This document shows positions 1 to 8,686 of a DNA stretch of 64,000 bases, one piece after another. The DNA is from Pseudomonas caspiana (GTDB lineage Bacteria; Pseudomonadota; Gammaproteobacteria; Pseudomonadales; Pseudomonadaceae). Below the pieces are notes generated by a model that was given only the letters and a program-made list of their open reading frames with translations, had not been told where the DNA came from and searched no databases. The number at the start of each line of letters is the position of its first letter. The first letter of the stretch is position 1. The position numbers and the translations under genes were made by a program. The stretch is taken from contig NZ_LOHF01000004.1 of the NCBI RefSeq assembly GCF_002158995.1, positions 49,581 to 113,580 on the forward strand. Reading direction: 5' to 3'.

Positions 1-1
1 T

Positions 2-1141
2 TACGACGCCAAGCCGTTCGTGAAGATGGGCGCTCCTTATTTTCAGATAAAGGACCTGCTACGCCAGCACGGCGTCCAGGCCTTCAGCAGCAACTACGCG
101 CTTTATGGCGACATGAGTGAAAGGGTCATGACGGTCATTGAATCGATGGTGCCTGCCGTTGAGGTGTACAGCATCGACGAAGCATTTGCTGATCTCTCTG
201 GCATACCCGGCGACCTTACAGCGTTCGGTCGAACGATCCGTGCTGCGGTGCATCAATCAACCGGCATTCCGGTCGGCGTAGGCATAGGCCCTACCAAAAC
301 CTTGGCAAAGCTGGCCAATCACACAGCCAAACGGTTGCAGGCCAACACGGGCGGGGTAGTGGATATCTGCGACCTATTCAAGCGCGATTGGGTGCTTCGC
401 AATACGGGCGTATCAGAGGTTTGGGGTGTCGGCCGCAAGATGAAAGCTCATCTGGAAGCGATGAATATCCTAACGGCGATGGACCTGGCCAAGGCTAATC
501 CGACGATGCTCGGAAAGAAATTCAGCGTGGTGATCGAGAAGACTGTCCGCGAGCTATCCGGAATCAGTTGCCTGGAACTGGGCGAAGAAGAGCCGCCCAA
601 GCAGGAAATATGCTCAAGTCGGATGTTTGGCAAGCGCCTAACAACCATCGAGCCTATAAAAGAGGCGGTGGCTACCTATGTACAGCGCGCAGCGGAGAAG
701 CTGCGGGCGCAGAACTCGCTGTGCAAGAAGATTAGGGTCAGTATCCGAACCGGGATGTTCAACCCGGACGAGGCGAAGTATGCCAATGGCGCATTGGTCG
801 AACTGCCATATCCCACCAACGACGTGCGGCTGATGACCAAGGCTGCGACTGAGGCAGTCAATCGGCTGTTCCGGCCTGGCTTCAAGTACAGCAAGGCTGA
901 AATTTTGCTCATGGATCTGCGACAGCCTGGCGAGTTCACCGACGATCTGTTTGCGCCATGCCAACCAGAAGCCGCGGAGAAAGTGATGCGGGTCTTGGAC
1001 GAAATCAACCAGCGGTGGGGCCGCGGGACGTTGCGCACGGCAAATGTGCCCTCTGATCCAGACTGGGGAATGCGCCGGGAGATGATGAGCCAAAATTTCA
1101 CGACGAGGCTCGATCAGCTCTGGACTGTGAAGTGCAACTAA
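2..1141 (+). CDS. umuC: UmuC/RulB-like Y-family DNA polymerase, 5' end outside window
   Basis: This is the catalytic subunit of an error-prone translesion polymerase (Pol V type) that copies damaged DNA in the SOS response together with UmuD'. The reading frame is open from base 2, so the true start lies before the window; 379 codons remain of the usual ~420-425. Visible are the palm motif YSIDEAFADLSG with the catalytic Asp-Glu pair, GIGPTKTLAKLANH, the helix-hairpin-helix GVSEVWGVGRKM, and a C-terminus (WGMRREMMSQNFTTR) like that of full-length UmuC, so the 3' end is intact. The partner umuD would be expected just upstream. Plasmid and chromosomal rulAB copies in Pseudomonas are known insertion hot spots, which fits the mobile DNA that follows. 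Family assignment is sure; chromosomal versus plasmid-derived origin is not. Confidence 0.93.
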   Translation, partial: YDAKPFVKMGAPYFQIKDLLRQHGVQAFSSNYALYGDMSERVMTVIESMVPAVEVYSIDEAFADLSGIPGDLTAFGRTIRAAVHQSTGIPVGVGIGPTKTLAKLANHTAKRLQANTGGVVDICDLFKRDWVLRNTGVSEVWGVGRKMKAHLEAMNILTAMDLAKANPTMLGKKFSVVIEKTVRELSGISCLELGEEEPPKQEICSSRMFGKRLTTIEPIKEAVATYVQRAAEKLRAQNSLCKKIRVSIRTGMFNPDEAKYANGALVELPYPTNDVRLMTKAATEAVNRLFRPGFKYSKAEILLMDLRQPGEFTDDLFAPCQPEAAEKVMRVLDEINQRWGRGTLRTANVPSDPDWGMRREMMSQNFTTRLDQLWTVKCN

Positions 1142-1604
1142 CGAATTTCCGTAATGGGCAACGCACATAATGCCACGATCAGATAACGTAAGAGGCTGCT
1201 TCATTCTCTCATGCGCCGGAGCTGACCTTCTGCTAGGCAGCGTAGACTGCTGTCGAGCCAAACCATAAAAATCCTAGCACGCCAGTAATAGGGCCAAAGC
1301 TGAGGCGTTGGCAACCTATGCCGTTCTTAAGCGCCCTCTCTGTCGCATCGAAATGCTCCTTCGGTATGGAATGTGTGAAGCGTCGGCGGATTTCAGGTCA
1401 TTGGTGGGCGATCTCTCGTCGAATTTTTTTCATGTTCGCGAAAGCCATTCTGACGCATGGGCATTGAGGGCGTGCACTAAGCAGACCCTCAACCAATGGG
1501 TACGCAACAAAACCGTAGCGCCAGTATCAGGCAGGCACTATTATAGATAGTTGAAAGCGCTATGTTCCATTGGAAGAATTTAGAACAGTTAAGGGATATT
1601 AAGT
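1142..1604. other. intergenic stretch, no gene supported
   Basis: About 460 bases separate umuC from the AT-rich parA-like operon. One 80-codon open frame exists (1308-1550) but has no ribosome binding site and no recognisable sequence. Base composition shifts here from GC-rich to AT-rich, so a junction between two pieces of acquired DNA probably lies inside. No tRNA remnant or inverted repeat was found. Confidence 0.5.
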
Positions 1605-2510
1605 ATGGCTAAGGAAAAAAAAGTGCTTGCTCCAGTAATTGCAATTGTAAACATGAAAGGTGGAGTAGGCAAAACTACGATTAGCGCGCATCTATTTCGC
1701 GAGTTTTATCGTAAGAAAAGTAAAAATATTTTATTGATAGATTTTGACCCTCAGTTTAACTTAACTCAAACGCTTAAAACTCAGCAGGAATATGAGGCGC
1801 TTAAAGTTAAGGGGGCGACAATACTGTCGGTTATGGAGTGCACTCAGGAAGCATCGATTTTCAAAACTTTTGAAAGTGATGGTCAAGCACCAGAGGTTGC
1901 CGATTTAGTCGTTCCACTCAAGCGGGCTAGAGATCGTATAGCTAAGCATGGAGCCGAGCGGAAAACATACAGGCTTGATTTAATACCTGGTGATTTTGAT
2001 TTATGCAAGTTTTCATTGATTGATGATAAGAAAGTTTTAGATGTGTCGAAAAGGCGCTTTATTGATTTTATATCTAAAGCGAGAGAACAATACGACATTA
2101 TTTGTATAGACTGCAATCCAAGTACTTCATTTCTTAATATGTGCTCTTTGAAAGTGGCAACTCATCTACTGGTTCCGGTTCGTCCGGATCGATATTCTAT
2201 GCTGGGGCTACGGCTGCTAGATAGTTTCGTTAATAACTTCAAAGAGATAGTCGAGAAGCCAAAAAAGATAATTATTCTCAATGGCGTTCCCACGACAAGC
2301 TATGATCCCACCGTGGAGAATGAGCTTCGTAGCGATCCTATATATGGGCCAATTACACTAGCGACAAATCTTACAATTTCGACGCTCTTGACGGCCGATC
2401 CGAACTATACTGGATTTGCCACGGATAAGAAAGTCGCATACACTAAGGCTTTAAGAGACAAAATGCATATCCTTTCTGACGAATTAGCTATGGCGTTAGG
2501 AGTAAAATGA
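1605..2510 (+). CDS. ParA/Soj-like ATPase
   Basis: This is a P-loop ATPase of the ParA/MinD (SIMIBI) class, 301 aa. It has the deviant Walker A box KGGVGKTT at residues 18-25, the Walker A' segment IDFDPQFNLTQ at about 45-55 and a Walker B-like strand IICIDCNPS. ParA proteins use ATP-driven dimerisation to segregate plasmids or position cargo. It is followed by two unknown genes with overlapping starts, so the three form one operon; no ParB with a recognisable HTH or ParB/Srx domain is seen. Codon use is AT-rich compared with the GC-rich chromosome on the right, a sign of transfer. It may serve maintenance of an integrative element or plasmid remnant, or be the ATPase of an uncharacterised accessory system. 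Confidence 0.85.
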   Translation: MAKEKKVLAPVIAIVNMKGGVGKTTISAHLFREFYRKKSKNILLIDFDPQFNLTQTLKTQQEYEALKVKGATILSVMECTQEASIFKTFESDGQAPEVADLVVPLKRARDRIAKHGAERKTYRLDLIPGDFDLCKFSLIDDKKVLDVSKRRFIDFISKAREQYDIICIDCNPSTSFLNMCSLKVATHLLVPVRPDRYSMLGLRLLDSFVNNFKEIVEKPKKIIILNGVPTTSYDPTVENELRSDPIYGPITLATNLTISTLLTADPNYTGFATDKKVAYTKALRDKMHILSDELAMALGVK

Positions 2511-3061
2511 ACAAGGTATCGATTGAGAGATTGTTCGGCTTAATGGTCATGGCTGGTTGGTCAAAGAGCCAGATTTTTAAAGTTATAGATGAGCTGTACA
2601 GGCTTCATCCAGATGAATTAAAAATGATGGTAAATGGGGCTGCTGATATAGTCTCTGAGCTTCAGTATGTTATGGAACGTAAAATCAGCAGTAATCGTAT
2701 GGGTAGGAGCAAAACAAACTATTATCGTGAAAATACCGAGCCTGCAATGGAAAGCTATGAGCCATACGCTAGCGAGGGATATATGGATAGCCCGATAATT
2801 TTAGACGTTTATGAAAAAATCCATGAGTACTTAGTGGTGGAACTTGGCTTGTCGTCGCATGAGGTAGTAGATGTGATCGCTGCCGAGATATATCGTGTTA
2901 ACAAAGGAGAAGTGCCGCCACTCTCTAAAAAGTCGTTGAAAAACTGGGTGGCGCGACTGATGGGTTATTATTCGCCAGGTGAGATTCTTCATGTGGTTGC
3001 TAATATAAGGAGTAAGTACTTGAAATCTCAAGCTATTGGTTGGTCACTACGAAATGACTAA
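2507..3061 (+). CDS. hypothetical protein, second gene of the ParA operon
   Basis: A 184-aa protein that I do not recognise. Its ATG overlaps the stop of the ParA-like gene by four bases (ATGA), so the two are translationally coupled. It is mostly charged and helical, without membrane segments. The N-terminal part (MNKVSIERLFGLMVMAGWS) could form a small helical domain; a second region from about residue 75 contains ILDVYEKIHEYL and LGLSSHEVVDVIAAEIYRV. By position it could be a ParB-like partner or adaptor for the ATPase, but no DNA-binding motif supports that. AT-rich like its neighbours. Confidence 0.72.
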   Translation: MNKVSIERLFGLMVMAGWSKSQIFKVIDELYRLHPDELKMMVNGAADIVSELQYVMERKISSNRMGRSKTNYYRENTEPAMESYEPYASEGYMDSPIILDVYEKIHEYLVVELGLSSHEVVDVIAAEIYRVNKGEVPPLSKKSLKNWVARLMGYYSPGEILHVVANIRSKYLKSQAIGWSLRND

Positions 3062-3764
3062 GATCAAGAAAAAAAATAGTGAGCAATTGCCAGATTTTGT
3101 GGAGAAAGCAAAAGGATTTAGCATTGCTCATGGCGATGAGTTACTTAATCAATTTGAAATGGAGTCTAAATTACTCCTTGAGTGGATCAAGTATCTGAAT
3201 GTGCATCACCTTACGGGAATCGCTGATGAGCTCCTTACTGCCACGTTATCAAACATAAGGGAAGCTGCGGCTTACGCAGCAATAGGTGCTGTACGGCCCT
3301 GCCTTTTTGCTTTACGTGCACAACCGGACTTGCTTTTGAGTTGGCTTTATTTCAAAGACCATGCCGTGGAGTACGCTAGTCTTTGCAGGACAGGGGACTA
3401 CTATGTATTAAAAACCGAAGTATTAAAATATTTCGCATCGCATTATGAGGGTTTTTCAGCACGATTGGTGGTAATGAACCAGACCATGACGCGTACTCAG
3501 CTAGATCCGTACAGGCTGCTATCAGCGCATATTCACTCGCAGAGTCCTTTTGTAATCAATCACGTGGTTGATCTTCAAGATATTATTAAAGATCAGAAAT
3601 TAGCAGCTGAGTGTGCGGTTGTGCAGCGAGAGGTTTCAGAGTTTTTGTCGGATATACTATTTAGTCTTGGGTTTGCAAGTTATCACTCTTTGCCAAATTT
3701 CATTAGGCGTAATGTTGAGGCGCGAACAAAAACAGAAGGCCAGAAAAAGGTTGTTTTTGCCTAA
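3054..3764 (+). CDS. hypothetical helical protein, third gene of the ParA operon
   Basis: A 236-aa protein starting at the ATG at 3054, eight bases inside the preceding gene; an alternative start at 3036 would add six residues. It is alpha-helical, with a hydrophobic stretch (AAAYAAIGAVRPCLFAL) and the segment YRLLSAHIHSQSPF. The Y-x-x-L-S-x-x-(I/V)-H-S pattern recurs in several helical HEPN-like families of bacterial defence loci. That likeness is an impression from the motif only. No enzyme family is recognised with certainty. Its tight coupling to the ATPase and the 184-aa gene argues that the three act together. Confidence 0.7.
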   Translation: MTKIKKKNSEQLPDFVEKAKGFSIAHGDELLNQFEMESKLLLEWIKYLNVHHLTGIADELLTATLSNIREAAAYAAIGAVRPCLFALRAQPDLLLSWLYFKDHAVEYASLCRTGDYYVLKTEVLKYFASHYEGFSARLVVMNQTMTRTQLDPYRLLSAHIHSQSPFVINHVVDLQDIIKDQKLAAECAVVQREVSEFLSDILFSLGFASYHSLPNFIRRNVEARTKTEGQKKVVFA

Positions 3765-3957
3765 GTATTTAGATTGAAATGCCACTAGCTTGAAGTGTGG
3801 AACATTGTCTGTGTAACAGTCTTGCTAAGGGGTTAAACGCTATTTAGTGATCATGATAAGGCGTAAGAAGAATTCAGCGTGACTTTTCATCCGGATATTA
3901 CCAACGTCACATAGGGAGATAGTCCGGGCAATCATTGCTTTCATTTTCTTGGCGTGA

Positions 3958-4707
3958 TTATAAGGGGAGGGCGCCGGTAGGCCTATGAAGTTGCTTCAGT
4001 AATGAATTGGCAGTACTAGCCTCTATCATAACTTTAGGCAGTGCTTTAATGAAAAGATCTGTCCCTTCGTAAAACGATGCAGCAACTTTCATGGTGGATA
4101 ATGGATCGATCTTCATGATTATTTCATATTGGAGCATTGCGTTTGCATCTCGATGAGCAATGGTAGCATGCCTTGCTAAGGATAGTAGGGATTTCGCGTT
4201 AGCATGAGCCTTATTGATTTTTCTGAAAGCGACATTCATTTCTTTAATCAGCTCATCACTTATTTCCGCAGCTTTGTACGCTTCTTGGAGTTTTTTTGCT
4301 GGTGCAACTTTTGCCATATCCCATTCGTGGATAATAAGTAAAATAATTCGCAGGGAAAGATTTCGTTTCCATTTGTCGTGGTGTGTTAAGGCGTCTATCT
4401 TTACAGTCTGAAGATCTTTTTCTGCCAGAAGAAAAAACAGTGACAAATTAAAAAATATCTCCAGCGATTCAAAATGCATCGAGTCCTTATTTCTTTTGAA
4501 ATTTTTAACGGTGGTATTGAGTGCTTCCGTCAAAGCGGCTGAGCGCTTCCTTTCGCTGATAACTAGTTTTATACGAAGATACGATCGGGCGGCCCCTTCA
4601 AGGTAAGGTCGAAAAAATCTTATTACTTTAAAAGCAAACCATCTCCGTTGGACATTGGGCGGCTGATCAAGAATTTTTCTTTTGCTAGAGTTACGCATAT
4701 CCTTCAT
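3958..4707 (-). CDS. hypothetical protein with HEPN-like R-x5-H motif
   Basis: A 249-aa basic, helical protein facing the ParA operon. Near its C-terminal third it reads SLARHATIAHRDANAM: an Arg, five residues and a His, followed by Arg-Asp. This matches the R-x4-6-H signature of HEPN ribonucleases and the IAHRD context typical of AbiU2-like proteins. The N-terminus is rich in Lys/Arg and a hydrophobic helix (LEIFFNLSLFFLLAEK) sits near residue 105. If the motif is functional the protein could cleave RNA in abortive infection; no antitoxin partner (MNT or other) is adjacent. AT-rich like 1605-3764. The reading frame is secure, the family is inferred. Confidence 0.65.
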   Translation of the reverse strand: MKDMRNSSKRKILDQPPNVQRRWFAFKVIRFFRPYLEGAARSYLRIKLVISERKRSAALTEALNTTVKNFKRNKDSMHFESLEIFFNLSLFFLLAEKDLQTVKIDALTHHDKWKRNLSLRIILLIIHEWDMAKVAPAKKLQEAYKAAEISDELIKEMNVAFRKINKAHANAKSLLSLARHATIAHRDANAMLQYEIIMKIDPLSTMKVAASFYEGTDLFIKALPKVMIEASTANSLLKQLHRPTGALPL

Positions 4708-5109
4708 TCTCCCTTAAGATTATGACCTAATCTGCAAGCGATTCAGATAATACAGAGAATTCGTACAATGGCACCGTATGATCGTGATGACTATACTCTT
4801 ATTGCCGTCAGAGCCAAAGGCACGGTTTTTTATGGGCGAATGTATAGCCAGATTGATGTGGCAACGCTCGATACAACAAGATAGTCGAGATTCATGGCAA
4901 ATCGTGCTGCGCTTGCGTAGGCTGCCAGCTCAGTAGGAAATTTTGCTTATACAGCCACAGCCAGTGCAAGCCAATACCAATGAGGATGTATGGAATTTCA
5001 TGTCTCGGTCTCATCCTCAAAAAAAAGTTGCTGGGCGCTACGGCTATGAACACCTTCGCCCCATTCACCCCCATTCACCCCCACTCACCGCGTTCAAGCA
5101 GGGCTAATC
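4708..5109. other. intergenic stretch with a short tandem repeat
   Basis: No gene is supported in these 400 bases. The only structure noticed is three consecutive copies of the 10-mer CCCCATTCAC (the last copy with one change) just before the next gene. Confidence 0.5.
5059..5088. repeat. 3 x 10-bp tandem repeat
   Basis: Direct tandem repeat of CCCCATTCAC, third copy CCCCACTCAC, about 20 bases upstream of the start at 5110. Copy-number slippage here could alter spacing of a promoter or leader, but no promoter was identified. Confidence 0.7.
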
Positions 5110-5730
5110 ATGGATTCAGGCAACGTCTCTGCGATCATTTCTGCTGCGGCAGGCATCACCGGCGTGTTGCTCGGTAACCTATTCGTTCTGATTAAAGAAT
5201 GGGTGGTTAAACGGGGTGCAATCACCCAAAACACTGCCTATCTCGGAATAGTCGTTGTCTCACATCTGGAGCGGTTTGCAAGCCACTGCTACGAGGTTTG
5301 CAATGATGACGGTACCTCACACGGTCAACCAGCTGGACAAAATGGTTACTGTGAGGCCACGACGTCGCTTCCGGTATTCAGCCCATTGGAGCTTGAAGTG
5401 GATTGGAAGGTCTTACCCACAGATCTCATGTATTCGATACTTCGCATTCCCGATCAGCTAGATCAGATTCGTGGCAAGCTCGCTGGAATTCAGGATTTCG
5501 ATTATGACCCGCCAGATCACCCCGAATATTTCTGGGTAAGAAGGCGGAACCATGCTGTATTGGGTCTCCAAGCATCCGGCCTAGCTCAAAAGCTCCGTAC
5601 ATACGCGGGATTGCCTATTGATGAGTCGCCACCTGGTGAGTGGAATAGGGATGAAAGCATGAGGGATGTGATATCGCAGTTAGATGAGCTGGAGAGGAAA
5701 AGCGCTTTGCGTAACCTAACCGAGATCTAA
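5110..5730 (+). CDS. hypothetical protein with N-terminal membrane anchor
   Basis: A 206-aa protein preceded by AGGG nine bases before its ATG. Residues ~5-30 (SAIISAAAGITGVLLGNLFV) form one hydrophobic helix followed by positive residues (KEWVVKR), so the protein is probably anchored in the inner membrane with the remainder in the cytoplasm. The C-terminal part is hydrophilic, with no family motif recognised. This one-helix plus cytoplasmic-tail layout is common among small proteins of prophages and genomic islands. It stands alone between the 3958-4707 gene and the tRNA-Leu remnant. Confidence 0.65.
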   Translation: MDSGNVSAIISAAAGITGVLLGNLFVLIKEWVVKRGAITQNTAYLGIVVVSHLERFASHCYEVCNDDGTSHGQPAGQNGYCEATTSLPVFSPLELEVDWKVLPTDLMYSILRIPDQLDQIRGKLAGIQDFDYDPPDHPEYFWVRRRNHAVLGLQASGLAQKLRTYAGLPIDESPPGEWNRDESMRDVISQLDELERKSALRNLTEI

Positions 5731-5988
5731 CAGTCGGTACCATCTCAAGACACGCGGCTAACCGAAAAAAGCATACGATACCGTATCCCCACAACGCGAC
5801 ATTCGTTAGTGATCCCCTGCAGAACACCCATCCTTCATGCAAGCCACGTAACCAAGGTCTGAGCTAAGAGTTTGTCCAGTCCATCATAGGTAAGGTGGAA
5901 ATAGAGAATTGCGGAGCAACCCGCCGAATTGCGGAGCAGAAACGACAATGGCCTACGACAGTAATGTGCGTAAGCCCTTGATTTTAAA

Positions 5989-6047
5989 TGGTGCCCCGAG
6001 CCGGAGTCGAACCGGCACGTCCAAAGGACGAGGGATTTTAAGTCCCC
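5989..6047 (-). pseudogene. 3' half of tRNA-Leu(UAA), probable attachment-site remnant
   Basis: On the minus strand this reads as the 3' half of a leucine tRNA: anticodon stem-loop GGGACTTAAAATCCC (anticodon TAA), a long variable arm, the T arm CCGGTTCGACTCCGG, and an acceptor strand ending in CACCA. The 5' half (acceptor, D arm) is missing on the right, where unrelated sequence begins. Such 3' halves are left at the far end of elements that integrated into a tRNA gene with a tyrosine recombinase, so this is most likely an old att site. Confidence 0.8.
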
Positions 6048-6227
6048 TATGGATCCGCGTACGGTCAAGAATTGCCAATCTGCGCAATTCAGAAGTCGAT
6101 TATGCTTTGGCAGGAGCTACGGAATACTCAATTCCGTTTCGCGATTATCGCTATAGTTTCAATTTCGAATCGGTCATTCTCCCTCCCGATATACAGCTAT
6201 GGTTATAGAAAATCGGGAGATGCTGTC

Positions 6228-6452
6228 ATGAATGACATCCAGGCTAGCGAATTTAGAGAAGCTTTGCTCGCCGTGCTCAGTACGGCTGCATCCATGGGGA
6301 TAGACGTCGAGCTTCTGGGCCATCTAGCCGCCTCGGAACTGTTAGATGAGCGAGCTCTCGCTGGAAACGAGACCTATGCAGCAGGTGCGGTATACCAGTT
6401 AAGCGTGTGTTTGGGGTATATCTTGGAACCTGGAGATTTGAGCGTCCTTTAG
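6228..6452 (+). CDS. small hypothetical protein (74 aa)
   Basis: The ATG at 6228 is preceded by CGGGAGA with seven bases of spacing, a good ribosome binding site; a longer open frame upstream is not needed. The 74-aa product (MNDIQASEFREALLAVLS...) is acidic and helical, has no membrane segment and is not recognised. It lies alone between the tRNA-Leu and tRNA-Ser remnants. Confidence 0.55.
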   Translation: MNDIQASEFREALLAVLSTAASMGIDVELLGHLAASELLDERALAGNETYAAGAVYQLSVCLGYILEPGDLSVL

Positions 6453-6640
6453 AGCTTGGGATCAGGACGCTCCAAGGATTGCCTGGGTGTTTTACATACA
6501 ATTTCATTGATGGATCTCAACAACAAGATTAGGGCAAAAATAGGGCAAATTCAGGGCCGCCATAGGCCGGTAGGCTCCGGCAGTGTTACTTACGCGCCCT
6601 GTTTTTTATGGCCCTGAGCGGGCTACGCGGTAGTTGGAGC

Positions 6641-6666
6641 GGGTTCAAATCCCTATCTCTCCGCCA
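6641..6666 (+). pseudogene. 3' end of tRNA-Ser, attachment-site remnant
   Basis: GGGTTCAAATCCC followed by TATCTCTCCGCCA is the T loop and acceptor end of a serine tRNA with its CCA tail; the D, anticodon and variable arms are absent. The fragment starts the 33-bp direct repeat that recurs at 12129. Confidence 0.78.
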
Positions 6667-6682
6667 TACAAATGAAAGCCCC
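6650..6682 (+). repeat. left 33-bp direct repeat (att)
   Basis: Begins TCCCTATCTCTCCGCCA and ends in GAAAGCCCC; identical over 33 bases to 12129-12161. The first 17 bases are the tRNA-Ser acceptor end, the remainder the start of the tRNA terminator stem, which is the usual crossover region for tRNA-targeting integrases. Confidence 0.88.
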
Positions 6683-6709
6683 GCAGATTAAGGTCTGCGG
6701 GGCTTTTTT
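6675..6709 (+). terminator. rho-independent terminator after tRNA-Ser remnant
   Basis: Stem AAAGCCCCGCAGA / TCTGCGGGGCTTT with a short loop and a run of T. It is the terminator type that follows tRNA genes and overlaps the att repeat. Confidence 0.85.
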
Positions 6710-6717
6710 GTTTTTGG

Positions 6718-6740
6718 ATTGTACGTAGATATTGTACGTA
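6718..6740. repeat. paired ATTGTACGTA repeats near left att
   Basis: ATTGTACGTA occurs at 6718-6727 and again at 6731-6740. The same 10-mer is found as a perfect inverted pair near the right att (12045-12071) and was not noticed elsewhere in the window. Presence at both element ends suggests recombinase arm-type or accessory-protein binding sites. Confidence 0.6.
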
Positions 6741-7324
6741 CGATTTATGAGAAAAATTCTGGTACTCGGAAATTTTTCGGTTCCTGATTTTTGGATCAGG
6801 TCATATTCATTAAAGGGGACCCATTAGCCCCTTTACGCCTTTCTGACAGCATGTAGTCGGGTGCCCCACCCGTTCAAAGGCCATCGGCACTGTGACGCTA
6901 CTTTACATGTGTGCGGTTGAAGTAGCCGGTCGCTGTGAGCACAGACGACATCGCGTCCTTTGCTGCTAGCAGATTGCGGTCATCAGTCTGGCTGCACCTA
7001 CCTGGGGCGTTGAGCGAGCCGGGGAAGCGCTATGCCGTCGATCACTTGTATCGGATGGGTAGGGCAAGGAACAACAATTTCACTTTCCAGTCGGGCTCAT
7101 AGCAGCTCACAGTCTTTGAGTTTTGCCAATGACGTAGTGAGGTGAAGACGCGTCTATCAACGGGATATGGCTGTGAATAGTTTTTTTCCTGGATACGCAG
7201 TGATGGAATTTTTTGCTAGATTCTGAGATGTTGTATCCCACCTAGGCTTTTACTGCTTAGGTCCCGGCGTCTGGGTTGCCATAACGGATGATGGGATATA
7301 ACGGCATTGCAAGGAGCAAATATA
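6741..7324. other. leader region of the CBASS operon, no gene seen
   Basis: About 580 bases between the left att and the CD-NTase with no supported open frame, tRNA or strong hairpin. It should hold the promoter of the defence operon; the AT-rich part around 7190-7250 is the best candidate, but no sigma-70 boxes could be fixed with confidence. Confidence 0.45.
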
Positions 7325-8686
7325 ATGGGTGGTTGTTCGGCGCTGTTCTATGATTCAGATAATCAAAATACTCTATTTTCACGAATATCTCTTTCAGACA
7401 AGCAGTTAAAAACTGCGCGAGAAGGGCGAGATGCTTTATTGGGGTTTGTAAAGCCAAAGCTATCTGAGGTTTTTGATGTTGAAGTCAAGCATTGGATACA
7501 AGGATCTCTAAAAAATCATACTTTGATTAGGCCGACTTCGAAGTTTGAAGAGTTTGATATTGATGTTGGTCTTTACTTGATCGGGGAAGGTGATGAGTCG
7601 GGTATTGATGCTGTTGATATCAAATCTGATTTGCATGATGCGATAGTTGATTATTGTCAGTTTGATCCCAGTGCGCGTGTGCCTGAAGAAGTAAAAGAGC
7701 GTTGTGAGCGAGTTGTGTTTTCTGGTGATTTTCACATTGATATGCCGTTGTATTATTTCAATTTTCGAAATGATACTGTGGTATTGGCAACAGAAAATGG
7801 TTGGGAACATAGTGACCCAAAAGGATTTCAAGATTGGTTCGATAATAGCGTCGGTGTTTCTCAGCGACCAGTCGTGCGCCGGATTATAAAGTATCTTAAA
7901 GCTTGGGCTTCGTTGAAGGCGAACTCATCGCGTGCTAAACCATTGTCATCTATGGCATTGACGATTCTCGTTGTAAAATTTATGGATCTTATAGGTTCAT
8001 CTGATGATGAGTCGGATTTTGCAAGAGCGGCGCAAGAAATTGTCAATTGTATTTTAGAATCTGAAAGTGTAATTAATCCACTTAGTGGCTCGGATATTCT
8101 GTCGTTTTCAAAGGCTGATATTGATTATTGGCGTCCGCATTTGCTGGAGCTTGAAGAGGTTAGTGGTTCTGCAATGAGGGTTGAGGATGCATTTGCATCA
8201 TTCTATCTTTGGGAACGTATATTCGGTCATATGCTGCCTCCGATAAACGAAGCTGCCATTGCTGGTGGGAGAGCAGGCCTGCCAGCAGTGTCATTGCCTG
8301 CTCATACAGAGGTTAGGCATTACGATTCAAAGGGTGTTTTGTTGTCTACTGAAGTGACCTCGTCTGTGATTTGTTATAAAAATGAATCACTTTCATTTAG
8401 GGTGTTTAACTTCAATGAGTATCATCCTGAATCAAGTATAACTTGGATCGTTCGTAATCAAGGGGGAGAGGCGGCCGACTCTAATGACCTTGGACACAAT
8501 ACACCACTGGATATCAGCGAGGAAATATCGAGAGGTTGCGCTTATACAGGTATTCACTATATGGATGCTACAGTGGTATATCGAGGGCAGGTGCTTGGTG
8601 TCGGGAAGGTTAAAGTAAATATTCAGCCCTACAATAGGCCCGTAAAAAATCCAATTAGAAGAAGAATTTACAAAGGAAGCCGCTAA
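7325..8686 (+). CDS. CD-NTase (CBASS nucleotidyltransferase) with AGS-C-like sensor domain
   Basis: A cGAS/DncV-like nucleotidyltransferase of 453 aa that should make a cyclic oligonucleotide alarm signal upon phage infection. The ATG at 7325 follows AAGGAG by nine bases. The catalytic core shows WIQGSLKNHT (Gly-Ser of the Pol-beta fold, residues ~60-61), FDIDVGLYL (metal-binding Asp78 and Asp80) and FHIDMPLYY (third Asp, ~139). The C-terminal ~110 residues (SVICYKNESLSF ... GIHYMDATVVYRGQ) resemble the AGS-C domain (Adenylyl/Guanylyl and SMODS C-terminal sensor). The stop overlaps the next ATG (TAATG), coupling it to the membrane effector. No Cap2/Cap3 ligase genes are present, so the layout is CBASS type I. 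The nucleotide product cannot be told from sequence. Confidence 0.88.
   Translation: MGGCSALFYDSDNQNTLFSRISLSDKQLKTAREGRDALLGFVKPKLSEVFDVEVKHWIQGSLKNHTLIRPTSKFEEFDIDVGLYLIGEGDESGIDAVDIKSDLHDAIVDYCQFDPSARVPEEVKERCERVVFSGDFHIDMPLYYFNFRNDTVVLATENGWEHSDPKGFQDWFDNSVGVSQRPVVRRIIKYLKAWASLKANSSRAKPLSSMALTILVVKFMDLIGSSDDESDFARAAQEIVNCILESESVINPLSGSDILSFSKADIDYWRPHLLELEEVSGSAMRVEDAFASFYLWERIFGHMLPPINEAAIAGGRAGLPAVSLPAHTEVRHYDSKGVLLSTEVTSSVICYKNESLSFRVFNFNEYHPESSITWIVRNQGGEAADSNDLGHNTPLDISEEISRGCAYTGIHYMDATVVYRGQVLGVGKVKVNIQPYNRPVKNPIRRRIYKGSR

Noticed and set aside
1308..1550. 80-codon open frame after umuC
   Set aside because: No ribosome binding site, no recognisable sequence, and it lies in a compositional junction.
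5989..6075. Complete tRNA-Leu gene
   Set aside because: Only the anticodon arm to CCA end is present; no D arm or 5' acceptor strand can be paired on the right.
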